Assembly: GCF_014637345.1 (NCBI RefSeq)
Contig: NZ_BMEX01000003.1
Span: 188,001 to 252,000, forward strand
DNA: 64,000 nt
Direction of reading: 5' to 3'
Source of the DNA: Kroppenstedtia guangzhouensis
Lineage (GTDB): Bacteria; Bacillota; Bacilli; Thermoactinomycetales; DSM-45169
In this document: piece by piece, positions 9,257 through 18,481 of the stretch
How positions within the stretch are numbered: position 1 is the first letter of the stretch
How the letters are laid out: every line of letters starts with the position of its first letter
Notes under the pieces: generated by a model
Seen by the model: only the letters and a program-made list of their open reading frames with translations
Database searches by the model: none
Told to the model about the DNA's origin: nothing
Made by a program: the position numbers and the translations under genes

Positions 9257-10234
9257 TCAGAGGTGGCCATGCTCCCTCATCCATTTCACACTGTCGGCGA
9301 TGGTTTTCTCCAAAGGTCTCCAACGGTAGCCCAACTCCCGTTCCGCTTTGGAAGAGTCATAATAGACGGCCCCATTTATCAATCGGACCAGATCCCAGGC
9401 CAAGGGGGCTTCTTTCTTTTTCAGATATCCGTACACCTCCCCCGTTGCTGCAACCCCCGTCGCCACCCATCGGGGGAGAGTCCGAATCCTCCGGTTCATA
9501 CCGGCGGCATCGGCAATCATTTGAAAAGCCTCTGTCAAGGAAAGATTGGCTCCACCCAGGAGGTAACGTTCCCCGATCCTCCCTCTCTCCGCCGCTGCCA
9601 GGTGCCCTTTCACCACATCCACCACATCGCAGAGGTTGACACCCCCTGCCGGTGCGAACTGCAATTTCCCCTGGGCCACTTTCCGGACAAATCCCGGGCG
9701 ACCCTCCCCCAAAATGATGCTCGGATTGACCACCACTCCCGGCAGCCTCCCGGCTTCCGTCTCTTTCAGCACGATGCGTTCCGCCTGCCATTTGGCCATG
9801 GCATATCCATTGTTCAACTGGTCTCCGTTGAAAGGAAAGGTTTCATCCACCGGTTCTCCCGTTTCCGAAAATCCCACCGCTGCCGCGGAACTCGTCTGAA
9901 TCAACCGGTTCACATCACCCCGAATCACTTCCACCACCATATTTTTCGTTCCCTGAACATGGCTCTCCCCCATGCTTTTCCGCAAGGCCCTCCCCCAGGC
10001 TACAGTCCCGGCGGCATGAAACACCCACTCCATCCCCCGGGTGCAACCTGTCAGTGAATCCGGCTCCAGCACATCTCCCTTGAGAAAGCGCACCTCCCTT
10101 CGGATCTCCTCCGGCAGCCGCTCCCGCTTGCCTTCCCGTCTGTACAGAATGGTCACCTCGTCTCCCCGTTCCAGCAACCGGCGCACCAAATTTCTCCCCA
10201 GAAACCCTGTTCCTCCCGTCACCAGCACACGCAT
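9257..10234 (-). CDS. NAD-dependent epimerase/dehydratase (extended SDR)
   Basis: 325 residues. The N-terminal VTGGTGFLGRNL is the TGxxGxxG nucleotide-binding loop, GDVLEPDSL follows at about 52-60, and the catalytic YxxxK is present as YAMAKWQAE near 148-156, with the serine in QTSSAAAVG upstream. The overall pattern is that of HpnA-like or dihydroflavonol-reductase-like extended SDRs, but the substrate cannot be told. Start 10234 (MRVLVTGG) has GGGGTG just upstream. The neighbouring nagZ and lipM genes give no pathway clue. Confidence 0.82.
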   Translation of the reverse strand: MRVLVTGGTGFLGRNLVRRLLERGDEVTILYRREGKRERLPEEIRREVRFLKGDVLEPDSLTGCTRGMEWVFHAAGTVAWGRALRKSMGESHVQGTKNMVVEVIRGDVNRLIQTSSAAAVGFSETGEPVDETFPFNGDQLNNGYAMAKWQAERIVLKETEAGRLPGVVVNPSIILGEGRPGFVRKVAQGKLQFAPAGGVNLCDVVDVVKGHLAAAERGRIGERYLLGGANLSLTEAFQMIADAAGMNRRIRTLPRWVATGVAATGEVYGYLKKKEAPLAWDLVRLINGAVYYDSSKAERELGYRWRPLEKTIADSVKWMREHGHL

Positions 10235-10290
10235 GATATGCACCCCGATTCTTGTTTTCTTTGATCTCCCACCTCAAACTTACCCCAAAA

Positions 10291-10320
10291 CCAGGAAGAA
10301 ACCCGCTTGGGTTTCTTCCG
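10291..10320 (-). terminator. Terminator downstream of nagZ
   Basis: Perfect 11-bp inverted repeat GGAAGAAACCC (10295-10305) and GGGTTTCTTCC (10310-10320). On the minus strand it follows the nagZ stop by about 18 bases; the T-run after it is modest (GGTTTTGG). Confidence 0.65.
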
Positions 10321-10337
10321 TCAGTGGGAGGAAGCCG

Positions 10338-12053
10338 TCATTTTCTGTAGTCAAGCCCCCACCCATATTCATACATCCCTGGAATGGTCACCGGCAATTT
10401 TCCCCGAGGCGGGTTCACTCCAAACAGGGTGTCCACCACCGCATCCAGGGAGACGGAGTTGAAGCCATAGGCAGTCATATAGGCATCCACATCGGAATAA
10501 TCCTTGATGTCGTAGGGGTTGCGAAATGCAATGACCACCAGCGGCTTGTCCAACTCCCTCAGGGCTTTCACCAACTTCACCTGTTGCGGATTGAGATGGG
10601 AAGAGGTGGTTCCCACCAGGAGCACATCCTGTTTTTTCGCCATCTCCACCGCTTGCCGGATCTGATCATCTGTCGGGTTGGCCTTCATAAGAACTTCAGA
10701 AGTATCGGCATGGTAAGCGGCCACCCGGTCCCGGAGAGAATACGGACTGATGATCCCCAATCTCTGTCCCTTCTTCAATTTCAAAGGGAGTAAATCCTGC
10801 TCATTTTTTACAAGGGTGATGGAACGATCCGCCAAATCCCGGGCGATTTCCCGGTGTTCGGGAGTCCCCACCCGCTTCGGTAGCTGATCCACATCCACCA
10901 TGCGCTCATCAAACAGGTGGTATTTCTTTTTCTTCTGCAAAATCCGGTGGACGGACCGGTCGATTCTCTTTTCTGAAATCTCACCGGATCGAACTGCGTT
11001 CACAATCGCCTCAAAGACTTCGATCTGTTCCTGAGCCGAGAGGGAAGGAGTCAGCAGGATGATGTCCGCGCCGGCATCCACTGCCTTCACCGCCGCTTCT
11101 GGAACCCCGCCGAAATAATCAGCCACTCCGGACATCGTCATGGAATCGGTGATGATGAGACCCTGAAAACCCATCTCTTTCCGCAACAGGCCTGTCAGGA
11201 TCGGTTTGGAGAGCGTGGCCGGCAATTCGGGGGTGTCATCCAGAGCCGGGATGTGGATATGGGCGGTCATGATCGCATCGATCCCCTCCCGGATCGCCCG
11301 CCGGAAGGGGACGAACTCTGTTTTTTCCAGCTCGGCCCGGGATTTGTCGATGACCGGCAGGCCCAGATGGGAATCCACATCAGTGTCCCCGTGTCCAGGG
11401 AAATGCTTGGCAGTGGCAATCACCCCGTTTTTTTGAGATCCACGTATGGCTGCCGCTCCCAACTTGGATACCAATCGGGGAGATTCACCATAGGAACGCA
11501 CCCCGATCACCGGGTTCTCCGGATTGACGTTGACATCCAGCACAGGTGCCAGATTCATCTGGATCCCCACCGCCCGCAGCTCTTTCGCAGTCAGTTGCGC
11601 CGCCCGGTAAGAACCCTCCGGGTCCCGGCCCGCTCCCAGAGCCATATTTCCCGGAAGTTCCGTCGCACCCTCGGTCATCCTCGCCACCACGCCCCCTTCC
11701 TGATCCGTCGCGATGATCAGAGGAATCCCGAGACGGGTGCCGGAGGCGATCTCCTGCAGACCGTTGTTCAATCGGGCTGTCTGGTCAGGCGTCTGTATAT
11801 TATCCGAATAGGCGAACAGAATCACACTTCCCGTATGACTCTCCTCAATCAGGCGCCGGATGTCGGAGGTCGGATCCGAGCCGTAGAATCCGACCATCAT
11901 CATCTGTCCCACTTTCTCTTCCAGAGTCATCCGTTTTAACCATTGACCGATTCCCTGCGCCTTCTTCCCCGGATCGGCCTTCACCGGTAATCCCACCCAG
12001 GTTACCGCCAGTAACACTGACAACAAGACCGCAATCAAGCGATGTCTTTTCAT
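10338..12053 (-). CDS. nagZ: Secreted beta-N-acetylhexosaminidase, glycoside hydrolase family 3
   Basis: 571 residues. A signal peptide (MKRHRL followed by a hydrophobic run to about residue 26) sends the enzyme outside, as for B. subtilis NagZ, where it removes GlcNAc from muropeptides during wall turnover. The GH3 barrel carries DQEGGVVARM near 117-126, the KHFPGHGDT loop at 216-224 with the catalytic His-Asp dyad specific to NagZ, and the nucleophile Asp303 in ITDSMTMSGV. A C-terminal alpha/beta sandwich (about 400-560) follows, as in the two-domain Gram-positive forms. Start 12053 is preceded by GAAGGGAGAA. Confidence 0.9.
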   Translation of the reverse strand: MKRHRLIAVLLSVLLAVTWVGLPVKADPGKKAQGIGQWLKRMTLEEKVGQMMMVGFYGSDPTSDIRRLIEESHTGSVILFAYSDNIQTPDQTARLNNGLQEIASGTRLGIPLIIATDQEGGVVARMTEGATELPGNMALGAGRDPEGSYRAAQLTAKELRAVGIQMNLAPVLDVNVNPENPVIGVRSYGESPRLVSKLGAAAIRGSQKNGVIATAKHFPGHGDTDVDSHLGLPVIDKSRAELEKTEFVPFRRAIREGIDAIMTAHIHIPALDDTPELPATLSKPILTGLLRKEMGFQGLIITDSMTMSGVADYFGGVPEAAVKAVDAGADIILLTPSLSAQEQIEVFEAIVNAVRSGEISEKRIDRSVHRILQKKKKYHLFDERMVDVDQLPKRVGTPEHREIARDLADRSITLVKNEQDLLPLKLKKGQRLGIISPYSLRDRVAAYHADTSEVLMKANPTDDQIRQAVEMAKKQDVLLVGTTSSHLNPQQVKLVKALRELDKPLVVIAFRNPYDIKDYSDVDAYMTAYGFNSVSLDAVVDTLFGVNPPRGKLPVTIPGMYEYGWGLDYRK

Positions 12054-12089
12054 CGTTATTTCTCCCTTCACTGGAATCCTTCTCTCTCA

Positions 12090-12187
12090 TCTATTATTCT
12101 ATTTATAGTTCGAACCTTTCGAAAGAGTGGTATTTTCGGTGATTATGTCGAACAGGTTGATTCCCTGGATAAAGAGGTGATCAGAAT
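12090..12187 (+). promoter_or_regulatory. Divergent promoter region with palindrome
   Basis: Intergenic stretch between nagZ (minus) and the PLP enzyme gene (plus). It contains a repeated TTCGAA core (TTCGAA-CCT-TTCGAA near 12108-12122), a possible operator. A GAGGTGA ribosome binding site lies 7 bases before the TTG start at 12188. Confidence 0.3.
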
Positions 12188-13378
12188 TTGATTGAGAGTC
12201 GTTATGCCCGTTACAAAAAGATTTTTGCCGGCGTTCCCAAACCTTTTGCCTTTCTCGACCTCGATCTGTTACGGGAAAATATCAAGGACATTCAGGATCG
12301 GAGCCGAGGGAAGAATGTGCGGATCGCCAGCAAATCGATCCGCAGTGTGCCTGTGCTTCGACTGATCCTGGAGTCTGGGGAACCTTTCCGGGGAGTGATG
12401 TGTTACTCCCCCTTGGAAGCCTTGTTTTTGGCAGAACAAGGATTTGACGATCTGCTCATCGCCTACCCGGCCTGGGAAAAAGAGCACTTACGCTCCGTCG
12501 CCGCCCGAGTAAATGCGGGAAAGTGCATCACCCTGATGGTGGATTCTCCCCCGCATGTGGACCGGCTGGAGCAGGTGGGTCGAGAACAGGGGGTTTGCCT
12601 CCCCGTCTGCCTGGACCTGGATGTCTCCGTCTCCTTACCGGGCCTTCATTTTGGTGTTCACCGTTCTCCTTTGTCCACCCGGGATTCATTTCTGGAGACA
12701 GCGAAAAGAATCCATGATGCAAAACACCTCCGACTGGATGGGATTATGGGTTATGAGGCCCAAGTGGCCGGTGTGGGTGATCGTGTTCCCGGCCAATTCA
12801 TCAAAAACGGGCTGATCCGTCTGTTGAAAAAGCATTCCATCTCACGGACGGCCCGCATTCGTAAAGAATGGACCGCCGCCCTGGAAGAACTGGGACTGTC
12901 CCCCCGCTTCATCAATGGCGGTGGAACAGGGAGCCTGGCTGAAACCGCCCGGGAGGATGTGGTAACTGAAGTGACTGTCGGATCCGGGTTTTACTCCCCG
13001 GCTCTCTTTGATCACTACCGCTCCTTTTGCTATCAACCGGCGGCGGGTTTCGCCCTAGAAGTCACCCGTCACCCCCGCCCGGGGATCTACACTTGCGCCG
13101 GAGGCGGCTACATCGCCTCGGGTGCGGCGGGGGCAGATCGACTTCCCCGACCTTATCTCCCGGCGGGAGCACGTTTAACCTCTCTTGAGGGAGCCGGTGA
13201 AGTGCAAACTCCTCTTCGATTGAGGGAGGGCGAGCTTTCCCTGGGAGACCCGGTCTTTTTCCGCCATGCCAAGGCGGGGGAATTGTGTGAGCATTTCAAT
13301 GAATTGTGGGTCATCTCCGATGGAGAACCCATTGATCGCTATCTGACATACCGAGGAATGGGGGCCTGCTTTCTATGA
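12188..13378 (+). CDS. D-threonine aldolase / D-serine dehydratase-like PLP enzyme
   Basis: 396 residues with an alanine-racemase-type barrel at the N terminus. FLDLDLLRENI near 22-32 and RIASKSIRS with Lys49 as the likely PLP lysine mark the family annotated as amino acid deaminase/aldolase. The C-terminal third (CAGGGYIASG, GDPVFFRHAKAGELCEHFNE) forms the beta domain with the metal-site HxxxxxE-type residues of D-threonine aldolase and D-serine dehydratase. The start is TTG, with GAGGTGA upstream. Its stop overlaps the next start (ATGA), so it is translationally coupled to the FAD oxidase gene. Substrate unproven. Confidence 0.82.
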   Translation: MIESRYARYKKIFAGVPKPFAFLDLDLLRENIKDIQDRSRGKNVRIASKSIRSVPVLRLILESGEPFRGVMCYSPLEALFLAEQGFDDLLIAYPAWEKEHLRSVAARVNAGKCITLMVDSPPHVDRLEQVGREQGVCLPVCLDLDVSVSLPGLHFGVHRSPLSTRDSFLETAKRIHDAKHLRLDGIMGYEAQVAGVGDRVPGQFIKNGLIRLLKKHSISRTARIRKEWTAALEELGLSPRFINGGGTGSLAETAREDVVTEVTVGSGFYSPALFDHYRSFCYQPAAGFALEVTRHPRPGIYTCAGGGYIASGAAGADRLPRPYLPAGARLTSLEGAGEVQTPLRLREGELSLGDPVFFRHAKAGELCEHFNELWVISDGEPIDRYLTYRGMGACFL

Positions 13379-14691
13379 AACCCAATGTGAAAACCAGACC
13401 AAAAATTTGGACCAACTGGTCCGGGTCTGTTCGCTTCACCCCCCGAGAAATCGCCCTCCCCGCCACGGAAGAGGAGATGATCTCCCTCGTCCGTCGGGCC
13501 CGAGAAAGAGGCACCTCGATCCGGGTCATCGGCTCCGGTCATTCTTTCACTCCGTTGGTTGAAACGGACTCCACTCTCGTCTCTCTGGATCGGATGCAGG
13601 GAGTCCAACCCGTCGACCCTGAAGAACAACAGGTGTCCGTCCTGGGCGGCACCAAGCTGAAAGCCCTGGGTGCATCTCTCCTCCAACAAGGCTGGTCACC
13701 GGAAAACCTGGGGGATATCGATGCCCAGTCCATCGCCGGTGCCGTCAGCACCGGTACCCACGGCACCGGTATGAGATTGGGAAGCCTCTCCGAGCAGGCC
13801 GAAGCCCTCACCCTGATCACTGCCGACGGTCAGATCCGGGAATGCTCCGCAAAACAAGATCCAGACTTGTACCAGGCGGCCCGAGCATCCATCGGAAGCC
13901 TGGGCATCATCACCCGGGTTCGGCTGCGGGTGGAACCCCTATATCGCCTTCATTTTCGGAGCAAGCGCCTTCCACTGGACGAAGTGGTGAATCGGCTGGA
14001 GGAGTATAAATCAAATCATCGGCACTTTGAATTTTTCTGGTTTCCCTATACGGATTCGGTACAGGCCAAGTTTATGAACAAGACCGATGCCCCTCCCACC
14101 CGTAAAGGATGGTGGAGTTCCTTTAACAAGTTGGTTCTTGAAAACGGCGTTTTTTGGTTCCTGTCGGAGGGAGCCCGGATCATTCCCCGTGTCAGCCGGA
14201 CAGTCAGCCGGATCGCCGCCTGGGGGGTTCCCCAATTTGAAGAGACCGGCGACAGCCAATCCCTTTTTGCCACTCCCCGTCATGTTCGGTTTAACGAAAT
14301 GGAATACAGCATTCCCGCAGAATCCCTCCCAACGGTGATCGAGGAGATGAAACAAACGATGGAGAAACGTCGGTTCCCGGTTCACTTCCCCATCGAGATT
14401 CGATTCGTCAAAGGGGATGACATCTGGCTCAGTCCCGCCTTCGGCCGGGACTCCGCCTTCGTCGCCGTCCATATGTATAAAGGGATGCCTTATAAAGAAT
14501 ACTTCCAGGCGATGGAACAAATCTTCCTCCGCCACGACGGCCGACCCCATTGGGGAAAGATGCACCACCTGGGGGCCGATGAGCTCTGCAAGCTTTATCC
14601 CCGCTGGCAAGACTTCCAACGAATCCGCCGCAAACTGGATCCCGATGGACTCTTCCTCAACCCCCATCTGCGACGCATCTTCGGTTTATGA
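13375..14691 (+). CDS. FAD-linked oxidase of the aldonolactone/alditol oxidase family
   Basis: 438 residues. The N-terminal PCMH-type FAD domain shows VIGSGHSFTPL, in which His56 is the position that carries covalent FAD in alditol and aldonolactone oxidases. It is followed by LGDIDAQSIAGAVSTGTHGTG near 115-135, the second FAD-binding loop. The C-terminal ALO domain ends with HWGKMHHL and KLDPDGLFLNPHLRRIFG, the family's usual tail. It would oxidise a sugar alcohol or lactone and reduce oxygen to peroxide. It overlaps the upstream PLP enzyme gene by 4 bases, so both probably act on one substrate class. Exact substrate unknown. Confidence 0.87.
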   Translation: MKPNVKTRPKIWTNWSGSVRFTPREIALPATEEEMISLVRRARERGTSIRVIGSGHSFTPLVETDSTLVSLDRMQGVQPVDPEEQQVSVLGGTKLKALGASLLQQGWSPENLGDIDAQSIAGAVSTGTHGTGMRLGSLSEQAEALTLITADGQIRECSAKQDPDLYQAARASIGSLGIITRVRLRVEPLYRLHFRSKRLPLDEVVNRLEEYKSNHRHFEFFWFPYTDSVQAKFMNKTDAPPTRKGWWSSFNKLVLENGVFWFLSEGARIIPRVSRTVSRIAAWGVPQFEETGDSQSLFATPRHVRFNEMEYSIPAESLPTVIEEMKQTMEKRRFPVHFPIEIRFVKGDDIWLSPAFGRDSAFVAVHMYKGMPYKEYFQAMEQIFLRHDGRPHWGKMHHLGADELCKLYPRWQDFQRIRRKLDPDGLFLNPHLRRIFGL

Positions 14692-14701
14692 GCCCCACGC
14701 C

Positions 14702-14735
14702 AAAAAAAACGGGCCGATCATCAGCCCGTTTTTTA
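14702..14735. terminator. Bidirectional terminator between convergent genes
   Basis: ACGGGC (14709-14714) pairs with GCCCGT (14724-14729), with an A-run before and a T-run after the stem. It can end the FAD oxidase transcript on plus and the DUF779 transcript on minus. Confidence 0.85.
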
Positions 14736-14740
14736 TCCAT

Positions 14741-15118
14741 TCACCCTTCTTCCACCGGCACCAGATGATTCTGCTCTTCCTCGGTGTATGGCCGGGATCG
14801 GATCAGAAAGCGGAGGCCCAGTGGAATCTCCAAAGAGAAGGAAGCTCCACGCCCTTCTGTGACATCCACAGTCAGTTGGGTGTGTTTCCAATATTCAAAC
14901 TGAGAACGGGACATATAAAAGTCACACCCATGGATCTGTCCTAAACATACATCGCTCATCCCCGTCCGAAAATCCCCTTTTCGGAAGCACATCGGCGCCG
15001 ATCCGTCGCAACAACCTCCGCTCTGGTGAAACATCAGGTCCCCGTGCTCTTCCCGAAGTCGGTCGATCACTTGTTTCGCCGCCTCAGTGACGAGAACCCG
15101 GGGGACTCGCTCCACCAC
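14741..15118 (-). CDS. DUF779 family protein
   Basis: 125 residues. The conserved cysteine block HQSGGCCDGSAPMCF near 30-44 and the later GCDFYMSRSQFEYWKHTQL segment define DUF779. Members are usually encoded beside aldehyde dehydrogenases of the ExaC/AldB type. Here the gene starts 19 bases after the aldehyde dehydrogenase stop, clearly one operon. The start is a GTG at 15118 or 15115: AAGGAGGG lies 5 to 8 bases upstream, whereas the ATG at 15133 overlaps that site. A metal-binding or accessory role is suggested by the cysteines but not established. Confidence 0.85.
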   Translation of the reverse strand: MVERVPRVLVTEAAKQVIDRLREEHGDLMFHQSGGCCDGSAPMCFRKGDFRTGMSDVCLGQIHGCDFYMSRSQFEYWKHTQLTVDVTEGRGASFSLEIPLGLRFLIRSRPYTEEEQNHLVPVEEG

Positions 15119-15137
15119 CTTTCCCTCCTTCATCGGA

Positions 15138-16670
15138 TCAGAATAACCCGGTCGGATTTTGATCATAGGAAATCAGGAGATTCTTCGTCTGCTGGTAATG
15201 CTCCAGCATCATCTTATGATTCTCCCGGCCGATCCCCGACTGTTTATATCCCCCAAAGGCCGCATGGGCCGGATACTGGTGATAACAATTGATCCAGACC
15301 CGCCCCGCCTCGATCTTGCGGGCAATCTGATAGGCCTGATGGACATCCCTCGTCCAGAGTCCCGAACCTAGTCCGTACAGAGTATCGTTGGCGATCTGGA
15401 GCAACTCTTCCTCATCCTTGAATTTGGTGACGGAAACCACCGGTCCAAAGATCTCTTCCTGGAAGATGCGCATTTGGTTGTTTCCTTCAAAAACGGTCGG
15501 CTTCACATAAAAACCGTCGGGATACCACTCGTTTTGATAAGCCTCCCCGCCGATCAGAACTTTTGCCCCTTCCTTCTTCCCGATATCCAGATAACTCATA
15601 ATCTTTTCAAATTGATCCCGGGAGGCCTGGGCTCCCATCATGGTTTGCGGATCCAAGGGATCACCCAGCCGGATCTTCTCCACCCGTCGCAGTGCCCGCT
15701 CCATGAATTCATCATAGATGGATTCCTGAATCAGGGCGCGGGAAGGACAGGTACAGACTTCTCCCTGGTTGAGAGCGAACATAGTAAACCCCTCCACCGC
15801 TTTTTCCAGGAAGGAGTCATCCTTGGCCATCACACTTTCGGTGAAGATATTGGGTGATTTCCCGCCCAGCTCCAAGGTGACCGGCTTGATGTTTTCCGAC
15901 GCAAATTGCATGATCAGGCGACCTGTCGTCGTCTCTCCGGTAAAAGCAATCTTACCCACATCCGGATGGGTGGCAAGAGGCTGCCCCGCCTCCGGACCAA
16001 ATCCGTTCACCACATTGAGAACTCCCGGCGGCAGCAGATCCGCCACCAATTCGACGAAGAGGAGGATCGTGGCGGGGGTCTGTTCCGCCGGTTTCAAAAC
16101 GACACAGTTTCCTGCCGCAAGAGCGGGAGCCAATTTCCAAGCGGCCATCAGCAAAGGAAAATTCCAGGGGATGATCTGCCCCACCACACCGACAGGCTCT
16201 TTGATGTGCATGGCCACCGTCTGCGCGTCGATCTCCGATACGCTGCCCTCCTCCCCCCGGATCACACCGGCGAAATAGCGGAAATGGTCGGCAGCCAACG
16301 GGATGTCAGCCGCCAACGTCTCCCGGATCGGTTTTCCATTGTCCCAGGTTTCGGAGAGAGCCAGCATCTCTCGGTTTCGGTCGATGCGGTCGGCGATTTT
16401 CAGGAGAATTTTACTCCGTTTGGCAGCCGGTGTATTCCCCCACTTCTCCTTGGCCTGATGGGCTTTGCGGAGAGCCAAATCAATATCTTCTTTCCGGGAG
16501 CGGGGCACCCGGGTGAAAACCTTTCCATCCACCGGGGATGGGTTATCAAAATATTCACCTCCCACCGGAGGCACCCATTCCCCCCCGATGAAATTTTCAT
16601 AACGGGGTTTGAACTGAACCGGGCTTCCCTCGGTATTGGGCTTTTTGTAGCCGGACAACGTCACACTCAT
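15138..16670 (-). CDS. NAD-dependent aldehyde dehydrogenase (ExaC/AldB type)
   Basis: 510 residues with all hallmarks of the aldehyde dehydrogenase superfamily. [21 protein letters not shown] near 160-180 and FTGETTTGR near 232 form the NAD site. The general base lies in [13 protein letters not shown] and the catalytic cysteine in [14 protein letters not shown] near 300, with a second cysteine two positions on, typical of the acetaldehyde/ethanol-linked ExaC group. The C-terminal [14 protein letters not shown] is canonical. It oxidises short-chain aldehydes, probably acetaldehyde, to acids. The start has AGGAGG 11 bases upstream. It leads the operon with DUF779. Confidence 0.92.
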   Translation of the reverse strand: MSVTLSGYKKPNTEGSPVQFKPRYENFIGGEWVPPVGGEYFDNPSPVDGKVFTRVPRSRKEDIDLALRKAHQAKEKWGNTPAAKRSKILLKIADRIDRNREMLALSETWDNGKPIRETLAADIPLAADHFRYFAGVIRGEEGSVSEIDAQTVAMHIKEPVGVVGQIIPWNFPLLMAAWKLAPALAAGNCVVLKPAEQTPATILLFVELVADLLPPGVLNVVNGFGPEAGQPLATHPDVGKIAFTGETTTGRLIMQFASENIKPVTLELGGKSPNIFTESVMAKDDSFLEKAVEGFTMFALNQGEVCTCPSRALIQESIYDEFMERALRRVEKIRLGDPLDPQTMMGAQASRDQFEKIMSYLDIGKKEGAKVLIGGEAYQNEWYPDGFYVKPTVFEGNNQMRIFQEEIFGPVVSVTKFKDEEELLQIANDTLYGLGSGLWTRDVHQAYQIARKIEAGRVWINCYHQYPAHAAFGGYKQSGIGRENHKMMLEHYQQTKNLLISYDQNPTGLF

Positions 16671-16759
16671 CGCCGTTCATTCCTCCTCTGTTCGATTTGG
16701 AAACAACGGGACTTTTGAATGGATGTCCCTTAGAAGCCTTCGACAGGGAATCGCTGAAC

Positions 16760-17163
16760 CCTCCCTTATTCCAAATATTTGGCCAACTTTATTTCCGTTG
16801 GGGTCTGGGATCAAAATTCCCACGCTCCTTTTGAATATTGCGTGTCCCTGTCAGTTTCATGGATCATCACCTACTTCCCGTCCCGAGATAAAGATATGTA
16901 CCCGGATCAGGGAACATTCCCCCGGAGGACAATCCCCGGTGATAACAACGGTTTTTGCTGTGATGCAAGCTGGATTGCTGGCACCAGGCCAAACCTATTT
17001 TTACCGTTTCATCGCCAAAACGGGACACCCCCAGACCGGCCGCTTCCGGGCCCTCGCTCCCTCCTCTCTCCGGTTTGCCTATATCAGTTGCCAAGATTAT
17101 ACCAACGGATATTATCATCTTCTTCGGTTCGTGGATAAGAAGGATTTTAAACTATTACCATAA
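16760..17163 (+). pseudogene. phoD: Remnant of a PhoD-type alkaline phosphatase gene
   Basis: Only the N-terminal portion of the catalytic domain is left. In one frame LLAPGQTYFYRFIAK, then GRFRALAPSS and LRFAYISCQDYTNGYYH (about 16970-17130) match the PhoD segment that precedes the metallophosphatase core. The earlier part needs a frame change, and it stops at 17161 before the GDxxYE metal-binding motif. No signal peptide or usable start remains. Non-functional. Confidence 0.6.
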
Positions 17164-17530
17164 AGAGAGAACGAAAAGCCTCACCTCCCAGGCCGAGTTT
17201 ACGGCAACCGAGGGTGGAGGCGCATCGAATGGAAGCTCTCACGGCGTTGCTCGTCGCACTTATGGCCGTTGCTCGCTTCCCGGACTGGCATGGTCGCCAT
17301 CGAAGAAGTAGCGTTGACCCCTTGATTTGAGTATATGAAAACCGATTGTGAAGGTGGTACTTTGCAACCGGTCACAGGCCCACGGTAGGGCGTCCCTCAT
17401 TCCTTATCTCTTGCCACTATTAAATACACTTTATACGATGATATACAATGGGACAGGCGTGTTGATTATGGCAACATACGACTCCCTATCCACTCCCGGT
17501 TAATCAACAGCCCTGACAATGGGAACAAAA

Positions 17531-17563
17531 AATCCGGGTAGGGGAAACCCTAACCGGATTTTT
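17531..17563. terminator. Terminator-like hairpin in the decayed region
   Basis: AATCCGG (17531-17537) pairs with CCGGATT (17554-17560), with an inner TAGGG/CCCTA stem. A-run before and T-run after allow function on either strand. On minus it directly follows a stop codon in a frame ending ISLHHLLDEHRDKTESEMG plus a few residues, which suggests a lost minus-strand gene. Confidence 0.7.
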
Positions 17564-17910
17564 CACCTTGAAGTTGTCCCATTTCCGATTCTGTTTTATC
17601 CCGATGCTCATCAAGCAAATGGTGCAAACTGATAAACGACTCGGCTCCCTCTGTCATCCAATGGTGTTTGTTTGTTGTACTGATGCAAAGCAACTTTCAG
17701 TGTACATTGGTGGTCATCCAACATTAAGGCCATTTCCAGTCTGGTTTCGTATGGAAGTTAATACCATTTCCTGCTTTTTTGACCATTCTTGGTTCTTGAC
17801 GAAGGATCAAGAGTATTGGTTTGAAATCCGGATTTACCTAAATAAAACTCCCCGTCAAATTCTTTACACTCATCATGACATTCGTCAATTGCAATCGGTG
17901 GCTGTTCCAT
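17547..17910 (-). pseudogene. Possible relic of a small minus-strand gene
   Basis: From an ATG near 17909, preceded by AAAGGAGTG, a 50-codon frame beginning MEQPPIAIDECHDECKEF is open, then stops. Later pieces in other frames continue to a stop right before the hairpin at 17531-17563. Start signal, frames and terminator fit one decayed gene of about 110 codons, but I do not recognise the product. It could also be chance. Confidence 0.25.
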
Positions 17911-18013
17911 GGAAGGTACACTCCTTTATTAGTTTACAATCATATTACCTACTTTAGGAAGAGAAATATGTATCGGATTTTAACCTCTAGTCAATGGCCG
18001 TATACAAAGAACG

Positions 18014-18057
18014 AAGCCGGGAGGGAATCAACCCTGCCCGACTTGGTTTTTTATTTT
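18014..18057 (+). terminator. Terminator-like hairpin
   Basis: Stem of AAG-CGGG-GGG (18014-18025) against CCC-GCCCG-CTT (18032-18044) with small mismatches, followed by GGTTTTTTATTTT. It has no intact gene upstream on plus and probably outlived the gene it served. Confidence 0.6.
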
Positions 18058-18059
18058 AG

Positions 18060-18480
18060 CACCCGTTCCACCGTGATACGATCTTGCCCTCGTTTTTGTC
18101 CATCAGCTCCTTCAGCTTTTCCGTCACCGCATCCTGAGCTCCCGGATCCAGCTCAGCCAAACTTCCAAACAATCTATCTTCAGGAAATCACAGCCCATTA
18201 CCAAACGGATTCTGACCGAAAATATCTGGATCAAACTATTCAACAGTGCCAGCCACGGATACTTCATTCTGGAGCTTTCACCAAAGAAAGCCACCTGGAA
18301 GGCCCTACCGCCTTGCCAATATCATATCCCGCAAGCCTTGACAAGTCCCTTCTCTTCCACTGCGGTGTCAACAGACCAAGCCAGGAACGATGTATTGAAG
18401 AGGACAACGATGAGACTGGAAAGCCGGCAACCATATATGAGTGAATACTCAAACATCTGCAGGGAGAAGAAGTGGAACCT
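18060..18480 (-). pseudogene. Decayed minus-strand coding fragments, family unknown
   Basis: The stretch nearest 18070-18180 reads, in one frame, FPEDRLFGSLAELDPGAQ then DAVTEKLKELMDKNEG, and after a shift DRITVERVLK before a stop. It is interrupted upstream by several stops. Nearer 18480 a hydrophobic piece (SSLIVVLFNTSFLAWSVD) is open. They look like pieces of one or two genes that lost frame. I do not recognise them. Confidence 0.35.
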
Positions 18481-18481
18481 A

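Larger units (their letters stand above)
16671..18481. other. 1.8-kb decayed region without intact genes
   Basis: Lower coding density and AT-richer than its flanks. It holds a phoD remnant (16760-17160), a strong terminator-like hairpin (17531-17563), a possible small-gene relic on minus (17547-17900), a second terminator (18014-18057), and decayed minus-strand coding fragments between 18060 and 18480. The longest open frame (plus, 17568-17957) shows no family motif or ribosome binding site. It looks like a gene graveyard left by insertion and deletion. Confidence 0.6.

Noticed and set aside
17568-17957. 129-codon plus-strand frame in the decayed region
   Set aside because: No start signal, no recognisable domain, and a minus-strand relic with start signal and terminator explains the region better.
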